DNA of 64,000 nt from Trichopria drosophilae (GCA_030407085.1 CM059584.1:128249001-128313000); one strand, 5' to 3'. Numbered from the stretch's first letter, positions 9,678 to 22,065 are shown. Translations and numbers: made by a program. The notes: a model not told the origin generated them from the letters alone.

Positions 9678-11292
9678 ACCCAGCAAACAAAAAATTCATT
9701 GAAGATCCATTGAAATTAATTCACTGCATCACTTCTGAATTCGTTTTCTTAGCTTCTGCAATGACTTTCAATGAGAAAATGTGTTTCAATGATTTTGAAT
9801 GGTTGATAGCTCATAAAAAGTTCGATTTAATGATTTTGAATGGAAAATAGTAGAATGAAGAAATTATTTCGTTGAATGAATTTCAATTGAAAAGTGGGAA
9901 TAGAACAATTGCAAGTTGAATGAATTTCAATGGAAAAATAGTTATATTTGCCTGCAATGAATTTGAATAGATAGTTCATTATTACAGGACAACAAAATTA
10001 ATGATTTTAAATCGAAAAAAATTAGATGAAAATGCAACTGATATGAATGAAATTGGTTCGGTTATTACCAATAGCAAGGTTGGGAGGTAAATAATTTTGA
10101 ATGTAAATAAAATATTTAAATGAAACAATCGTTCAAAAAATACCAAAAAGTTGGTTCTTTAGTAATTTTTGACGAGGAATTGAACGATAGTATAATAAAA
10201 ATGGTAACAAAATTGTTTGACCTGTTTGGTCTTGAAAAGAAATGGAATTTTTTAAAATCCATACGTAATTATTTCTGAAATACGTTTTTCTATTCACTAA
10301 ACTTTTTTTGAATGTTTAAATTAATTTAGCGAATTTTAATGGGTCAAAGAAATTCTTGAGAAACTTTTAACGCGGAAGTCAATGTTGTTGGAACAAAAAA
10401 TGTAAAAAATTTGTTTTTTAAATTGAGTTTCTTTAAATCCATCCGTAATTTTAAAAAAATGTGTTTTTATGTTCACCCAAATTTTTGAAATTTTTAAATC
10501 AATTTAGAAGAAAGTAGCAATGAAAAAATCGAAATAAAAAATTACTGAACCCAATTTTCAAAATTTGAGTTTCGTAAAGGCAATTCTAAAAATTTGTTAT
10601 GCTCTCTTTAAAAAAATCAAAGAAATTTGTCGATAATTGACTGAGAATTTTCTCCAATATCGAAAAATCATGTATTGCAGAAAATTCTCGGCCAATTCTC
10701 TTTAATTGTTTTTGATTCTTTTTAGAAGATAGTATACAATGGTTTGAATTGCCTTTATAAAGCCCGAATTAAAAAACTAAAAGTCAGAACTTTTTAATTT
10801 ACATTTTTTTTAGCTTTGATTACTACTTAATGGTACCTCCTTAAGATAGTCTAATTTACTCTAAAAGATTTTAATTAATAAACATAAATTATTCCAACTT
10901 TTTCAGGTATTCTGCCAGATTTACACCTTGAAAAACACTATTATACTAGAAAATTACTACAATTTAAGAGTTAGCAATATTATTTCCTTCCTATGTGACA
11001 AGATGACCATAATGTAATAATAAATAATTGGAAAAATTAATATATGAAATGTACAACCTTTTGTTGATACAAAATCATTAAAAAATGCGAAAGCCAATGA
11101 AATTGAATGAATTTCAATAATATAATAAGCACGTACTGATATCAATGATTTTAAAACAATAGAAAATCATTGGTTACAGCTCTGTTGAATAGATTTCTAT
11201 TGATATTTAGTGAATAAGAAAACCAATTCAAATCGATTGAGATTCATTCAAAATCACTCAATGAATTTCAATAAATTTTCAGTTGCTGGGAA
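9678..11292. mobile_element. CCCAGCAA-ended foldback element with CAATGAATTTCAATGG motif
   Basis: Left end cccagcaaacaaaaaattca at 9678; right end ataaattttcagttgctggg at 11,273-11,292, an inverted pair. Both flanks are filled with variants of gaatgaatttcaatgg (9700-9960 and 11,095-11,275). The middle is also palindromic: attgactgagaattttct (10,636) faces agaaaattctcggccaattc (10,679), and gtaaaggcaattc (10,574) faces gaattgcctttat (10,747). Small frames inside (9638-9850, 10,957-11,145) are repeat-derived. No transposase seen. Confidence 0.6.
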
Positions 11293-11357
11293 GCAAAGTA
11301 ATACTTAATTGTACTCATTGGTATGCTATTTCTTATTTGGTATTAATAATTCTTGAT

Positions 11358-11965
11358 GGTAGGCAATTCTAAGAACGTATTATTCGAGGAATTCTAAAAA
11401 AAATATAAAGTTCGTACTAATCCCTGCCGAAAAAAATACTAAAGAACACGATTCAGAAAACATAGAGCACCAAACAAATTTTATTTACTAAGAAAAAAAG
11501 TAACTAAATACCTGAATATTTACATTATAGAAATGTTGAGGGCTTACCATTTTATTAAAAACTTCTCCGCCGATTCCCGACTGGGTCAAAGTTTCTAAGC
11601 GAGCGAAGCGAGCGAGGTACCACGCCAACACTAGTTTTGGATTTAAATTAAGTGGTTAAGAAAAACGATGCACGTTTGTCAAAACGTTGCTGATAATTTT
11701 TTTTTAACATTGAATGCTTTTTGCACTATTCAAAGTTAAATTTAGGACGAGGCCTTTTTACACGGGATTCGCAATATTTGTTACTTTTTTAAGTTTTGAC
11801 GCAAGTTTTGAAAGAAATTGCATGCCCTAAACATTTCTATAACGTAAATATACATGTATTTAGCTACTTTCGTTCTTAATAAATATAATTTGTAAGGTGT
11901 TCAATATGTTTTCTGAATCGTGTTCTATAGTATTTTTTCGACAGGGATACTACGTTCTTAGGTTG
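11358..11965. mobile_element. ~600 bp inverted-repeat element
   Basis: A ~45 bp segment cctgccgaaaaaaatactaa...gaacacgattcagaaaacat at 11,421-11,462 returns reversed at 11,908-11,947, and caattctaagaacgta (11,364) faces tacgttcttagg (11,951). The interior includes the tandem phrase gcgagcgaagcgagcgagg near 11,600. No open frame. Confidence 0.5.
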
Positions 11966-13100
11966 GCCTCACATTCCGAAGAGTGTGCTGAATTTTTCGC
12001 ACTGTGAAGAAAGCCTCTAATTCGGAGTGTCTTAACATTTTCCTAACAATCTTAAAAGCTAATTTTAAATCTAAGCTCAAATGCGTAGATTTAATAGTAC
12101 ACAAGTTGCCGCGTTTCGCGTAACTGGAGTAGTGTTGATAAATACTCATAGACATACCTTCCTTCAGACACGAAAGTTTTCTGAATCGATGTTGAACCGA
12201 TTCCAATGCCCTTATGCCCTGTACTGTATGAGGTGTCCAAATTGAGGATCCATATAAAATATGAGGCAAACAATTTTTAGATAACAAAATTTAGTAAAAG
12301 AAACAATAGATTTATATAAATAAGTTAAAGTTCTTACATTAGTGAAGCCAACTGTGGAATGGAGTAAAAAAACTAAAGATAAGTACGCCTTTGATATGCT
12401 TACACGCAGATGGTCAGAAAAGGAGAGTGATCTGTCTGATTATTTAATTTATACGTAAATTGAACAAAATTAGAGCCTCTAAAAAAAGACATTGATTTGC
12501 ATTTAGACGTATCTAAAACCAATTTGTTCCTTTGTGACCAAACCTCCAATGACTCCAGATCGCATTGCAACCTTGAAGTATCACGAGGAGACCCAATGCG
12601 TCCATATAATATAAAATAGTCTGCAAAGATTACAAGATTCGAATAAACTATTGAATGTATTATATCATTTATAAATAAAACAAAAAGGATAGAAGTAGAA
12701 GTAAGTAAAAGTAATTCTGCAACCCCCCACCTCCTCAGATGTGCTATCATTAATTCTCACCAAGGATTTTCTGTCTCTGATAAAAGAAGATACCCACGCA
12801 AAGAGACACCCATGGATGCAATTTTAGACAACTGCCGTGGTCGACCGTATCAAAAGCTTTGGAGATATCTAGGATAGGTAGATTGAATCCACCTGAGCAG
12901 ATTCCTCCAGAGCCTGAGGAACAAAATTAGAGTAGAGCAGCAAATTAGCTATAGTGGACCTTCTTACAAACCCATGTTGTTGAGGGATAATAATTGGTAA
13001 ATGTACAGGAGTTATCTTTTCTGAAATTATAGTGTCTACAATTTTTGGAATAGTGCTCATAATTGAAACTAGTCTGTAATTAGCAATATCGTGTTTATCT
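11955..13100 (-). pseudogene. Dead non-LTR retrotransposon reverse transcriptase fragment
   Basis: Minus-strand pieces in different frames follow the RT domain of jockey/R1-type LINEs. These are IPKIVDTII ... QQHGF...STIANLL (13,060-12,869), ISKAFDTVDHG (12,868-12,837), LFINDIIHS ... FADYF ... WSQRNKL (12,750-12,400), and ILYGSSIWTPHT ... SVQHRFRKLS (12,287-11,958). Frameshifts and stops separate them. The catalytic [FY]ADD box reads FADY, so the second aspartate of the pair is lost. Endonuclease and gag-like regions are not seen; it is a truncated, decayed copy whose 3' side abuts the 11,358-11,965 element. Confidence 0.85.
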
Positions 13101-15940
13101 CCGTTTTTTAAAATTGCTGTAATAAATGATTGTCTCCAATAATAAACAAATTTGGCGAAGTATATTTTAATAGCAAATTGTCAAACACATTTTTAAGAAC
13201 TCCCACTTGTACAGAGCTTCAATATAAATAAACTAAAAAATGGACGATTATAATTTTTCTCAAAAACTTGCATGGGCAAATATATCTGCAAAAATAACAA
13301 AAAATTGTGCTTATTGTCATTTTTCGAGCAACAGTGACAATTTTTAAAATTTATAATATAACAAAAGAAAGGAAATTTAATTATCTACCTTTTTGGTTTG
13401 CACGATTTTCTACGTGCATATTATGTTGTCGAGTTATAAGTAAAAATATAAAAACATTTACCTTAAAACTGATAACCAAAATCCACAATAACGGGACGGG
13501 ACGAGCACTTTTTGAACGCAAACTTCAGCGCTTTATTGAAAAACGTTACGACTGTGAAACAAAATTTGCACACCATGTTTTTTACGTGCAAAAGTCTGCT
13601 CTTTCAGATTATGTAAAAGAATTGCCGTAAATTGTTATAAAAGATCCAGTTATTTTTTTTTTTAAATCGCGAATTTTTAAAATAATTTTTTCTTAAATCT
13701 GCAATTTACACCAAGAAACCTCAACACAGAGTACATTTAATTAATAATTTAATTAATATCAAGGTACAATTTTTCAAGTACAGTGTAATGCATTTCTGAT
13801 GTTAAAAAATGATAATCGCGTTATTGGCAAGATTCGATGATGCAGCTTAATATTTATATTGCGGGATTTTGCACGAAAAGATATCCCTTTTCAAGCCAAT
13901 CAAAGAAAATAGCAAAATAATGTCTGAAAAGAATAAGACCGCCTTTACGTGGAAAGTACATTTAGAACCTCTAAGAATATAAATTCAGAGTGGCGACCCC
14001 CTCAGGTGCAGCCAAACTTGGTAGGAGGTCTTGAATGAAGGCGATGAGTACTTAGAAAAAATAGATTACGGTTTTGCAGCAACTAAAAGAAATATTCAGT
14101 ACATGCCTTCAACGTATTTTTGATCGAATATCAAGGAAAAGGAAAGGAATTACCCCCCACTTTAATGAATTTTTTTAGCCTATTTGTGGGTCGGCTATCA
14201 GTTGGATTGGTTGGTCAGACAATCGAAGACATTACGAGACAATACTAAGATAATACAAGTAATTGTCATCTGCGGTCGTCATTAATAATACTTTACAATG
14301 TTAAAAATAAATTATAATCAATATATATGCAAAAAATGGGCGTCAGTTAACCCTCTGTTATTTTTAAAATGAGAAAACGTCCTTCAATGATAGCAACGAA
14401 TCAGGTTTAATTTTAACTGCAGGCATTAAGAGGCCATACAAAACTAAAACAAAATATCACATTTGTCTGTAAATAAACAAGCACTACTAACTGAAGTTTC
14501 ATGAAGTTCAGAAATTAATCGCACTGTTGTCAAAATAAAACCGTACGTGATTAACTTCGATTAAAATGAGAAGTACAGATACAATTTAAAACCTACGATC
14601 AAATTATCAATGTTATGGCAGCGTTCCAGTCACAAATTACAATTTCAGACTTTAGAGCCATCTCTGTAGAACGCGAAGTATAGTTGGTATGGTACGACAG
14701 GACGGTATGGGATAACTTTTCTTACAGGTGGCATAGTCTTGAACTTTTCGATTAATATTCTTGTAGAGTTCCGGAATGATTCATGACAAGTTAACAGACT
14801 TTACTATTAATTGAAACGTAATATTCATCCAAATTTGATCAAATCCTCAACATCCGTTCTCAACTAGTTCAGGAATGTTCACTGGATTATTTTTTTCCGT
14901 GTAAAAAATACTATTAATTGAAAGTTTTCAATTGCAACTTTCTAATCATAACAATTATGCATTATTTTTGTATGTTACATTTGTTGACTTATTCAATACT
15001 TCATAGTTTTTTTAAAATAAAAATTAATTTTGATTTTTAATTGTTTGCATTATTCTAATTTATATCTCCAGTGCTCAGAGAACTTCAGTCTTCAAACGCG
15101 CATTGACAAATCTCAGGAGCTTTCGACTGATTGCACTATTTCGAAAGCAAAGGATATAATTTCAAAAACCCATTTTTCAGGAACGTGAGCGGAATTTACA
15201 GAATTCAGACCCTGAAAAATAAATGTTATGCGCGTCCTTGATCTGGCGAAAGAAATGTTTTCAATTTAACAACTTTTTTATGAAGAATTATTTTGTAGAC
15301 GCCGACCTGACATTCTTGACTAGGATCAATTTTTAATAGGACAATTTTCACATAAAAAATATATTTCAAAAGAATTTAAATCGATTTCCATAGAACTAGT
15401 AAGAGATTAAAAAACTAATTTTCAAATAACTTCATTTATGTCGTTGAAAAAAACGTAAAAGAGTAGATCTGAAAAGAAATGTAAAAGCTCTATGTGGTGA
15501 CCTACGATGAGTAATCACATTTTCAAACTTATTTCTTAAGACCACCCGATATACGATACGATTTAATAAATTTATGAAGGTGTACACCGAGTGTCTTTCT
15601 TATGTACTTAAATAATCATGCTTTTACCACTTCGAGAAAGATTGGATATTACTTCACATACGATATATATATATCGGTGCGCAACTTATGCACCACCTAA
15701 CGATGAACTTTAGAAACGTTATCGTGATAGTGATTCTCTATACCACCAGTTCAAGATGTTAATAATTAAAATGTTCCAAAATGCCCATTTTTTGAATATG
15801 TATTTTATTTACAAAAATGACTTGCTTTAATATCTTTAATTATATTTTCAATCGGTTTTTTTAAGAAATTTGGATCAACTATTTTACTCGCCTAAACGTT
15901 ATGAATTACTAAAAGTAAAAACTTTTTTCTCCTCACTAAC
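13101..15940. other. AT-rich gene-free stretch
   Basis: No recognisable gene. A 107-codon plus-strand frame at 13,307-13,630 (ends KSALSDYVKELP) has no family resemblance I can name and no visible splice or promoter context. TTAACCCTCTG at 14,348 resembles the TTAA-element ends but has no partner. A (TA)n run lies at about 15,661-15,675. Confidence 0.35.
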
Positions 15941-16480
15941 ATTATAAGGAGCTTCCGAGGACCAAAACCGGACATTTGGACGCCTTCAAGAGCTCCCCAG
16001 AACACCCCGGGACGGATTGTGCTGTTCAGGAAGCTGCCAATTGTGGACATTCAACGCAGGAACATGTCGCTTGTGTGACGTTTACAAGTTGTAATTTCCA
16101 TCTAAAATTAAAATATCAAATTTAAAAAAAAATCGAAAATCGAGGAAACTATATATGCAAGTTTAAAAAAATACCGCTTTTCCCACTTATCTGCCATTGT
16201 CCGTGCAATGGCTTGCGATATGCCTTCCCTCTAAGAGGCAGAATTGTTCTCGTAGATGTCCTCTGAGAATTCCTCCTGAACCGCGGTTTTAGAATACCTT
16301 CGGAACATCGTGTGAGACTGCGACTTGATGTTTAAAGAGGTCGAAAGGATTCTACCAAATTATTGCATTTTGTCGGCTCCCGCCTCTGTAGCCTCTGTTT
16401 GGTATCCGCGGTATCCGCCAAACTCCAAATTTTATCAGCTAAGCGTTGCTTGATGTTAAGCAGGTTCAGCCATTCAATTG
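15941..16480. other. Locally GC-richer unique DNA, function unknown
   Basis: Two patches (about 15,950-16,090 and 16,180-16,480) are clearly richer in G/C than their surroundings. The 83-codon minus frame (16,332-16,583) contains DPIEWLNLLNIKQRLADK but matches no family I recognise. It may be an old repeat or a fragment of a non-coding exon. Confidence 0.25.
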
Positions 16481-16984
16481 GATCAGTAATTATCATCTGA
16501 ATTATCATATGACAAAAAGATATCTGTAAAAAAAAGCTTGGATTAAACTTAATCAAATTATAATTCTGTTTGCTATGACACAATTAAGCGTATGCTATCA
16601 AATATAAATAACGTTTAAAGAAAAAGTTGGCTAACCCTTTCCAGCACACATTTTTCTGATGAACCATTTTACATGAAACGAAGTTATTTTATTCGTGTAT
16701 ATTTTTTCTCCACGAATACACGAAACAAAATTTTAATCTAGGAATGTTTTGTGTTGCTGATAAATTATAGGATCTGCTATACCTGAAAAAATATGGTACA
16801 CCCAGGATGTGCGACGAGAAGGCTCTTATTTTGTTTTACAGGATTTACATTCCATTTCTTTTTATTATTTATTTATTTTTTAATAATTTTTGCGCTTTTT
16901 ACGTTTTCCATTTAATTGTTATTACCCGGCCAACTAAGGCAAGGGCAAGTGAGCACCCGGCCAACGAAGGCAAGAGCACCGTGT

Positions 16985-17346
16985 TATAGCCAGAGACAAA
17001 TCCTTCAACTTTTATATTTAAGATTTTCCACGAAAATGCACTCCCGCTGAGTTAATTCGCAGTTCCAGGAGTTTTAGGTTTGACCTTCAAATGACCTTGC
17101 CGGAAAAATCGACCATATCACATTCGGATGTAAAATTTTGTGCTCTTTCCGAATACATGGAAAAAAAATAGGGGTTTCCATTTGAAAAAATAAACTTGAC
17201 CTTGGAATAACTCTCAAGGTCAAATCCAATGGTACCGTTAAATAGCCAGGGAAAAATCCTGAAACTATTGTCGGAAACATTTTCCCTGAAAATGCACTCC
17301 CTCTGAGATATCTAGGCGTTTCCATACTTTTGGATCACCCTGTATA
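16985..17346. repeat. ~257 bp-period tandem repeat ending in CACCCTGTATA
   Basis: Blocks at 16,988-17,066 and 17,246-17,323 share gccag-g-aaatcct...gaaaatgcactccc(g/t)ctgag...ttcca. The second is followed by ttttggatcaccctgtata, the terminus shared with the palindrome at 37,897-38,843. Likely a partial TACAGGGTG-type transposon. No gene. Confidence 0.5.
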
Positions 17347-17454
17347 TTAGTTTGCCAAAGACTGTGAATCGTTTTAGATGTACGTTATCTCATTTACACT
17401 TGAATGATTCTAGTAAAGAACCCAAAAAAGGTGATGATCAATTATACAAAATAC

Positions 17455-17675
17455 ATCCATTATTGGACACACTAACAGAGACTTCGCCATTTTGAATTTT
17501 GAAAATCTGAGGGCAGATTCGTGATCAGCGACCTCGAAATCCCCCCGAAACCAAAGGTCATAGCGATCGCAAAACTTTTTGTACTCTTGGTCCGCCATAT
17601 TGCATCCGCCATTTTGAATTTAGAAAATCTGACGATCAAATCGTGATCAGCGACCCCAAAACCCTCTATATATGA
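17455..17675. repeat. Two copies of the GGATCC module
   Basis: Tandem reverse-oriented copies: gccattttgaattttgaaaa ... gtgatcagcgacctcgaaat (17,487-17,541) and ccgccatattgcatccgcca ... gtgatcagcgaccccaaaac (17,591-17,661). No coding sequence. Confidence 0.6.
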
Positions 17676-17718
17676 TTATTTGGTCCTGTTTATTGTATTC
17701 TTCTACCTCTCATGCATT

Positions 17719-17993
17719 TACAGCAGACGCTCGATATAAGAACCATCGCTATAAGAACCGATCGGTATAAGAACATTTTTTTGATCATTACAGTGCCTAT
17801 GAACATTCGAGATGTATCCCCTCCATACACTTTTTGTTGGTATGAACCGTTCCGCGCATTCCGTCGAGTCCTCCTATACATACATACATATAAAGGGAAG
17901 GGGAAGCATAATTTCCCCTCCAATGGTTCTTATATCGGAGTTTGGCGGAGAAGCTCGGAACGAACGTAGTTCTTATATCGAGCGTCTGCTGTA
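17719..17993. mobile_element. pogo-like MITE (GCTCGATATAAGAAC family)
   Basis: 275 bp with near-perfect termini: TACAGCAGACGCTCGATATA at the left and its reverse complement ending CGAGCGTCTGCTGTA at the right. The TATAAGAAC part is iterated three times inside the left end (17,734-17,775) and twice inside the right end. TA at both edges. Overlapping 75-85 codon frames on both strands are palindrome artefacts. Confidence 0.8.
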
Positions 17994-18351
17994 TTGTAAA
18001 AAACGTGTTTTTTTTATATTCAATTTTTTATATAAACAATTTATATGAATTTCCCGTTGAAACATGTTTATTAACATATTAGTGAAACGCATACACAAAA
18101 AGTCGCACGAAAAAAGACGATTTAGGCACTGAAAGACGAAGAAAATGCGAACGAAAATGGTGGTAAATAAACGCAATGTTATGCACTTCTTCAACTCCCA
18201 CATACATTGGGTTTTAAAAAACCCGGGTGAAAATGTATTATTTCGTCTTTATAAACTCAAATTTTCAATTGGGTTCTCAACAATTTCTAGTCCCCTCCCC
18301 CCACTCTAGTTCACATATGTTAAACGGAAAAAAAATAGTATATTACTCAAC

Positions 18352-18463
18352 GAGGGAGGTAAAATAAAGAATGTCTCAGACTGCGTGTAATTTTTACCCG
18401 AGGCGAAGCCTCGGGTGAGAAACAAGCAGTCTGAGGCATTCTTTTTTACTTCCCGAGGGAAGT
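18352..18463. repeat. Nested inverted repeat with perfect hairpin
   Basis: gaatgtctcagactgc (18,369) faces gcagtctgaggcattc (18,426), and gggaggt(a)aaataaaga faces its inverse ending acttcccgag. At the centre is a perfect hairpin acccgaggc-gaa-gcctcgggt at 18,396-18,416. Small foldback element; no coding content. Confidence 0.6.
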
Positions 18464-18570
18464 ATACGATTTTTCTTTATGGCCGGAAGGATAAGCGGCA
18501 TCTTTCCTTCTGCTGCTTTCCTCTCGGTGTGAAGAAAAATCGAATTCTTACGCACGCTTGTCGAACGATA

Positions 18571-18748
18571 TTTTTCGATATACTATGCGTAAAATTTGTG
18601 CGCCGTTTTTCGTGGGTCAAATATGATGTTACGCACGTGTGATGACTGCGGCGCACGAGTGCCCGGTCAGCAGTAGTGCGTAAAATCGTATTTTACGCAC
18701 TAAAAACGGTGCGTAAAATCAAATTTTACGCATAGTATATCGAAAATA
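18571..18748. repeat. Inverted-repeat element with GTGCGTAAAAT hairpin
   Basis: tttttcgatatactatgcgt at 18,571 is the inverse of acgcatagtatatcgaaaat at 18,728-18,747. Inside, gtgcgtaaaat-cgt-attttacgcac (18,676-18,700) is a perfect 11 bp-arm hairpin. A related hairpin occurs at 36,268-36,290. Confidence 0.6.
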
Positions 18749-18923
18749 AATATACAATATTAAACGAATAATAACGAATTATAGAACGAATTATGGAAAA
18801 AATAAAAGTTAATCATAATAGCGGAAGACGGTATTTAAGCTACTTTTAAAAGCACCTATGTTGCTAATACTTCGAGTGTTAACGTCGAGGTTATTCCACA
18901 TTTAAGACGCGCGAATGGAAAAT

Positions 18924-20250
18924 TTAACCCATTAATGCCCAAATGCACAGAAAATTTACACCAACTTCAACGCTTATTTCCAATATGAAATAAATTTCGA
19001 AAAAAATCAAACTTACCAGATTCTACCATTTTCGGGGTCGCTCTTTCGAATGGCGATGAGAAACTTTAAAAAAAGTTAACATTTGTCTATGATTTTGACA
19101 TATATATTAAAAAAACATACTTTTTTTCAGTGCGCATTTTTTACAAATATCGAGTTTTCGATACAATATCGTGCTTTGAATGAGCTCAAATATACTAGAA
19201 TAGTGCACTCGATAGTTATACTTAAAATATACACTGGTATGCATTTGAAATTTTGCGATGTCAGATCCAAAATGGCCACCGCAGTAACGAATTTCTATTC
19301 AAAATTTAACAATTTTTTTTCTTGAAAACCATACACTTTAGAGAAAATGTTCTAAGGACAATTTTGTTTTAGAATGAGCCAAAAAATACCCTTGAATTTT
19401 TTCAGAATGTACTGCTACAATTTTTTATTTTTCAAAAATGCAAAAAATCCAAAATTTTCAAAAAGTTATTTAATAAATCTGAAAAAATTTGACAGTGTTA
19501 TCTAACCAATTCTAAGACATTTTTTATCTATAGAAATGTTCTCTAAAGACTATAGTTTTCCAGAAAAAAAATATTAAACTTTTCTAGATTTCAAGACAAA
19601 TGATTTATTTTCTTGAACACTGCTGTCTTTAGAGAAAATTGCTATAGATAAAAAATGTCTTAGAATTGGTTAAAGAACACTGTCAAATTTTTTCGGATTT
19701 TTTAACTAACTTTTTGAAAATTTTGGATTTTCTGCAGTTTTGAAAAATTGAAAATTGTAACAATACATTCTCAAAAAATTCAAGGGTATTTTTTGGCTCA
19801 TTCTAAAACAAAATTGTCCTTGGAACATTTTCTCTAAAGTGTATGGTTTTCAAGAAAAAAAATTGTTAAATTTTGAATAGAAATTCGTTACTGCGGTGGC
19901 CATTTTGGATCTGACATCGCAAAATTTCAAATGCATACCAGTGTATATTTTAAGAATAACTATCGAGTGCACTATTCTAGTATATTTGAGCTCATTCAAA
20001 GCACGATATTGTATCGAAAACTCGATATTTGTAAAAAATGCGCACTGAAAAAAGTATGTTTTTTTAATATATATGTCAAAATCATAGACAAATGTTGACT
20101 TTTTTTAAAGTTTCTCATCGCCATTCGAAAGAGCGACCCCGAAAATGGTAGAATCTGGTAAGTTTGATTTTTTTCGAAATTTATTTCATATTGGAAATAA
20201 GCGTTGAAGTTGGTGTAAATTTTCTGTGCATTTGGACATTAATGGGTTAA
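18924..20250. mobile_element. Giant TTAA-bounded palindrome, 1327 bp
   Basis: Starts TTAACCCATTAATGCCCAAA and ends with its inverse (...TTTGGACATTAATGGGTTAA). The two ~660 bp arms are nearly identical over their outer ~470 bp (only a few differences by eye) and diverge toward the centre near 19,588. TTAA at both edges fits a TTAA target site, as in piggyBac-type transposition. The arms contain a variant of the dispersed module (ccattttcggggtcgctctt; tcagatccaaaatggccacc). No frame longer than ~80 codons. Confidence 0.8.
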
Positions 20251-20990
20251 GCTATAATTTGTTCTGCACGAAGATTCTTGAAGACATCTCAGGCTACGAA
20301 TAGAGTAAGGAATAGCACGTAAAGGAAAATTTGAGGAAATAATTGAGTCAGAATTTATCTTATTTAAATTGAGTCTGAAATTTTTTTTTCGTACTTCATC
20401 TTGAATGTATACGCAATTAGTAATATAAACGAAAAAATTTATTTTGCTATTTGGAACAATAAAATAACTCTATTTGTTAATAAAAAAATTCCGAATTATA
20501 TATGTTAAATAAAATTTTTAAAACCATTGTATAGTATTTAAAAATATAGGGAGTTGTTAACAAAATCCCAATATTCGACTTCGTTTATAATATAATTTCT
20601 CAAAACTGCGAATTTTTTAAAAACAAGGTGCATAAAAAATGTTCATAACTTTTTTATTTTAATATATTTTTAAAACTCCTTTTAGGATTTTATTTCTAAT
20701 GTCTAATACTATATGAAAATAGATCAATGTTTAATTTTCATGAATGTTGGTGAAATAGGGGTCCAGTTCATAAATTCTGACTCAATTGTTGAAAAAAGAA
20801 AAATTCGTGTTGCGAAGTTTCAACTTGGAATAATGAGAATTCAAACTTTTATTCTTGGTAGAGGGTAACTTGAAAAGTTTTCTGTAGTCACGGAAAAAGT
20901 AACTTATTTTCCACTCGTCACGAAAGTGAACCCGTCTCGAAAAGTCGAAAACCTGCCGCTGGAATAAATGTGGAAAAGTCGAAAACGTCC
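20251..20990. other. AT-rich gene-free stretch
   Basis: No gene seen. G/C content rises toward the right, approaching the island at 21,000. Confidence 0.3.
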
Positions 20991-20999
20991 TTGAGGGTG

Positions 21000-21160
21000 T
21001 CAAGTCGGTCGGCCGGACCTAGGGGCGCCTCGACCAATCAGCTCGTCGTATCGGGGGCTGCGGCTACGCGCATGCGCACCATCGCGTCACCTCTTTCGCC
21101 CCCTCGCGGCCCTCGTCGTTAAACCTCCTCCCCATATGATAGCCGGGGGGATCCTTTCGA
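21000..21160 (+). promoter_or_regulatory. GC-rich promoter with NRF1/Ewg-type palindrome
   Basis: A sharp GC- and CpG-rich island in AT-rich surroundings. cgcgcatgcgca at 21,067-21,078 matches the full NRF1 (Drosophila Ewg) palindrome YGCGCAYGCGCR. A ccaat box (21,034-21,038) and a gcgtcac CRE-like half-site (~21,084) are nearby. No TATA box. Orientation is assigned from the splice donor downstream on the plus strand. Confidence 0.55.
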
Positions 21161-21169
21161 CCCGTTCCC

Positions 21170-21563
21170 GTTCTCGACCAAAACAAGAACTCGCCTCTCG
21201 CTTGTCAAGTCGCGAACGCAGTTCTCACCACTTCATACACGTCGCCCATCTTCTGCCACTTAAATTTCCAGAAATTTCCATCTTGCTTCATCACTTTCAT
21301 CGAAATTAAAAGTGAAATTTTTCCACACAAATACATTTAGGTCATTAGTTTTTGCCTTTCTTCATCCAAGTTCTCTATTCCGACTTGACAGAACAAAGTC
21401 ACTACCGAGGAATTTCGAAAAGGAATTGCGCGAATTTTTTTGCAGATTTTTCCACCGCGTTTTCGCGTCAAAACAGTTCTTCAGATTTCTACGGTTTTTT
21501 GATTCCACCATGCAGAACAACGTAGTTTTTTAGCACCCGTCCAGGAGCAGGGAGACTTTTTTG
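21170..21563 (+). other. Probable non-coding first exon
   Basis: The stretch after the promoter ends at a consensus donor, tttttg|gtaagt, at 21,564. It contains only short frames; the ATG at 21,510 in an accatg context opens a 7-codon uORF (MQNNVVF, then stop), so this looks like 5'UTR rather than coding sequence. The start site is not fixed; about 21,180-21,220 is plausible from spacing. The next exon could not be found, and the gene is unknown. Confidence 0.4.
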
Positions 21564-21638
21564 GTAAGTTCGTGTTGTTTCTTCATTTTCTGCTTTGTTT
21601 ACTGAAGGTAGATATGGGAATTTTGAGAAACAATTGTA

Positions 21639-22065
21639 TACACTAAAAAAAGTGGGAAGTAAAATTACATTTCAGTAATGTAATTATTTACAACGATTTT
21701 CGTGGACAAATTACACATTTGTTGTACTTCTCCAGCGATTTCTGAAGGTGTTTTACCATAAATAAAGAAATATTACAATAAAACTGTAATTTTACAACAA
21801 GAATCATAGGACACAAAAATACCAGTGAATTATGGTAATTTTCCATCAGAAACTGTAAAAAATGTTACATTGTTTGTGTAATTTTCTTTAGAAAATCACT
21901 GTACATTTACAAGCTCCATGGAAATTTTACACCGCTTTTCAAAGAAATTTTACATTGAACAGTTTATACTTTACCAGGTATCGGTAACTTTCCTGCGATT
22001 ATCAGTGGTATTTTTGTGTCCTACGATTTTTGTGGTAAATTTACATCAACACTTTTTACAGTGTA
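21639..22065. mobile_element. TACACT-ended MITE with TTTACA motif
   Basis: Left end TACACTAAAAAAAGTGGGAA; right end inverse TACACTGTAAAAAGTGTTGA. The body repeats (t)gtaa(t/a)tttacanc variants and gga(c)acaaaaataccagtgaa / cactggtatttttgtgtcct in inverse near 21,810 and 22,005. About 427 bp, no coding content. It lies just inside the putative intron after the 21,563 donor. Confidence 0.6.

Noticed and set aside
13307..13630. 107-codon plus-strand frame
   Set aside because: No recognisable domain or homologous neighbour; length is within what chance gives in AT-rich DNA of this size.
16430..16480. 5S rRNA fragment (ttgatgttaagcagg-like words)
   Set aside because: Only a short resemblance; flanks do not fit 5S rRNA.
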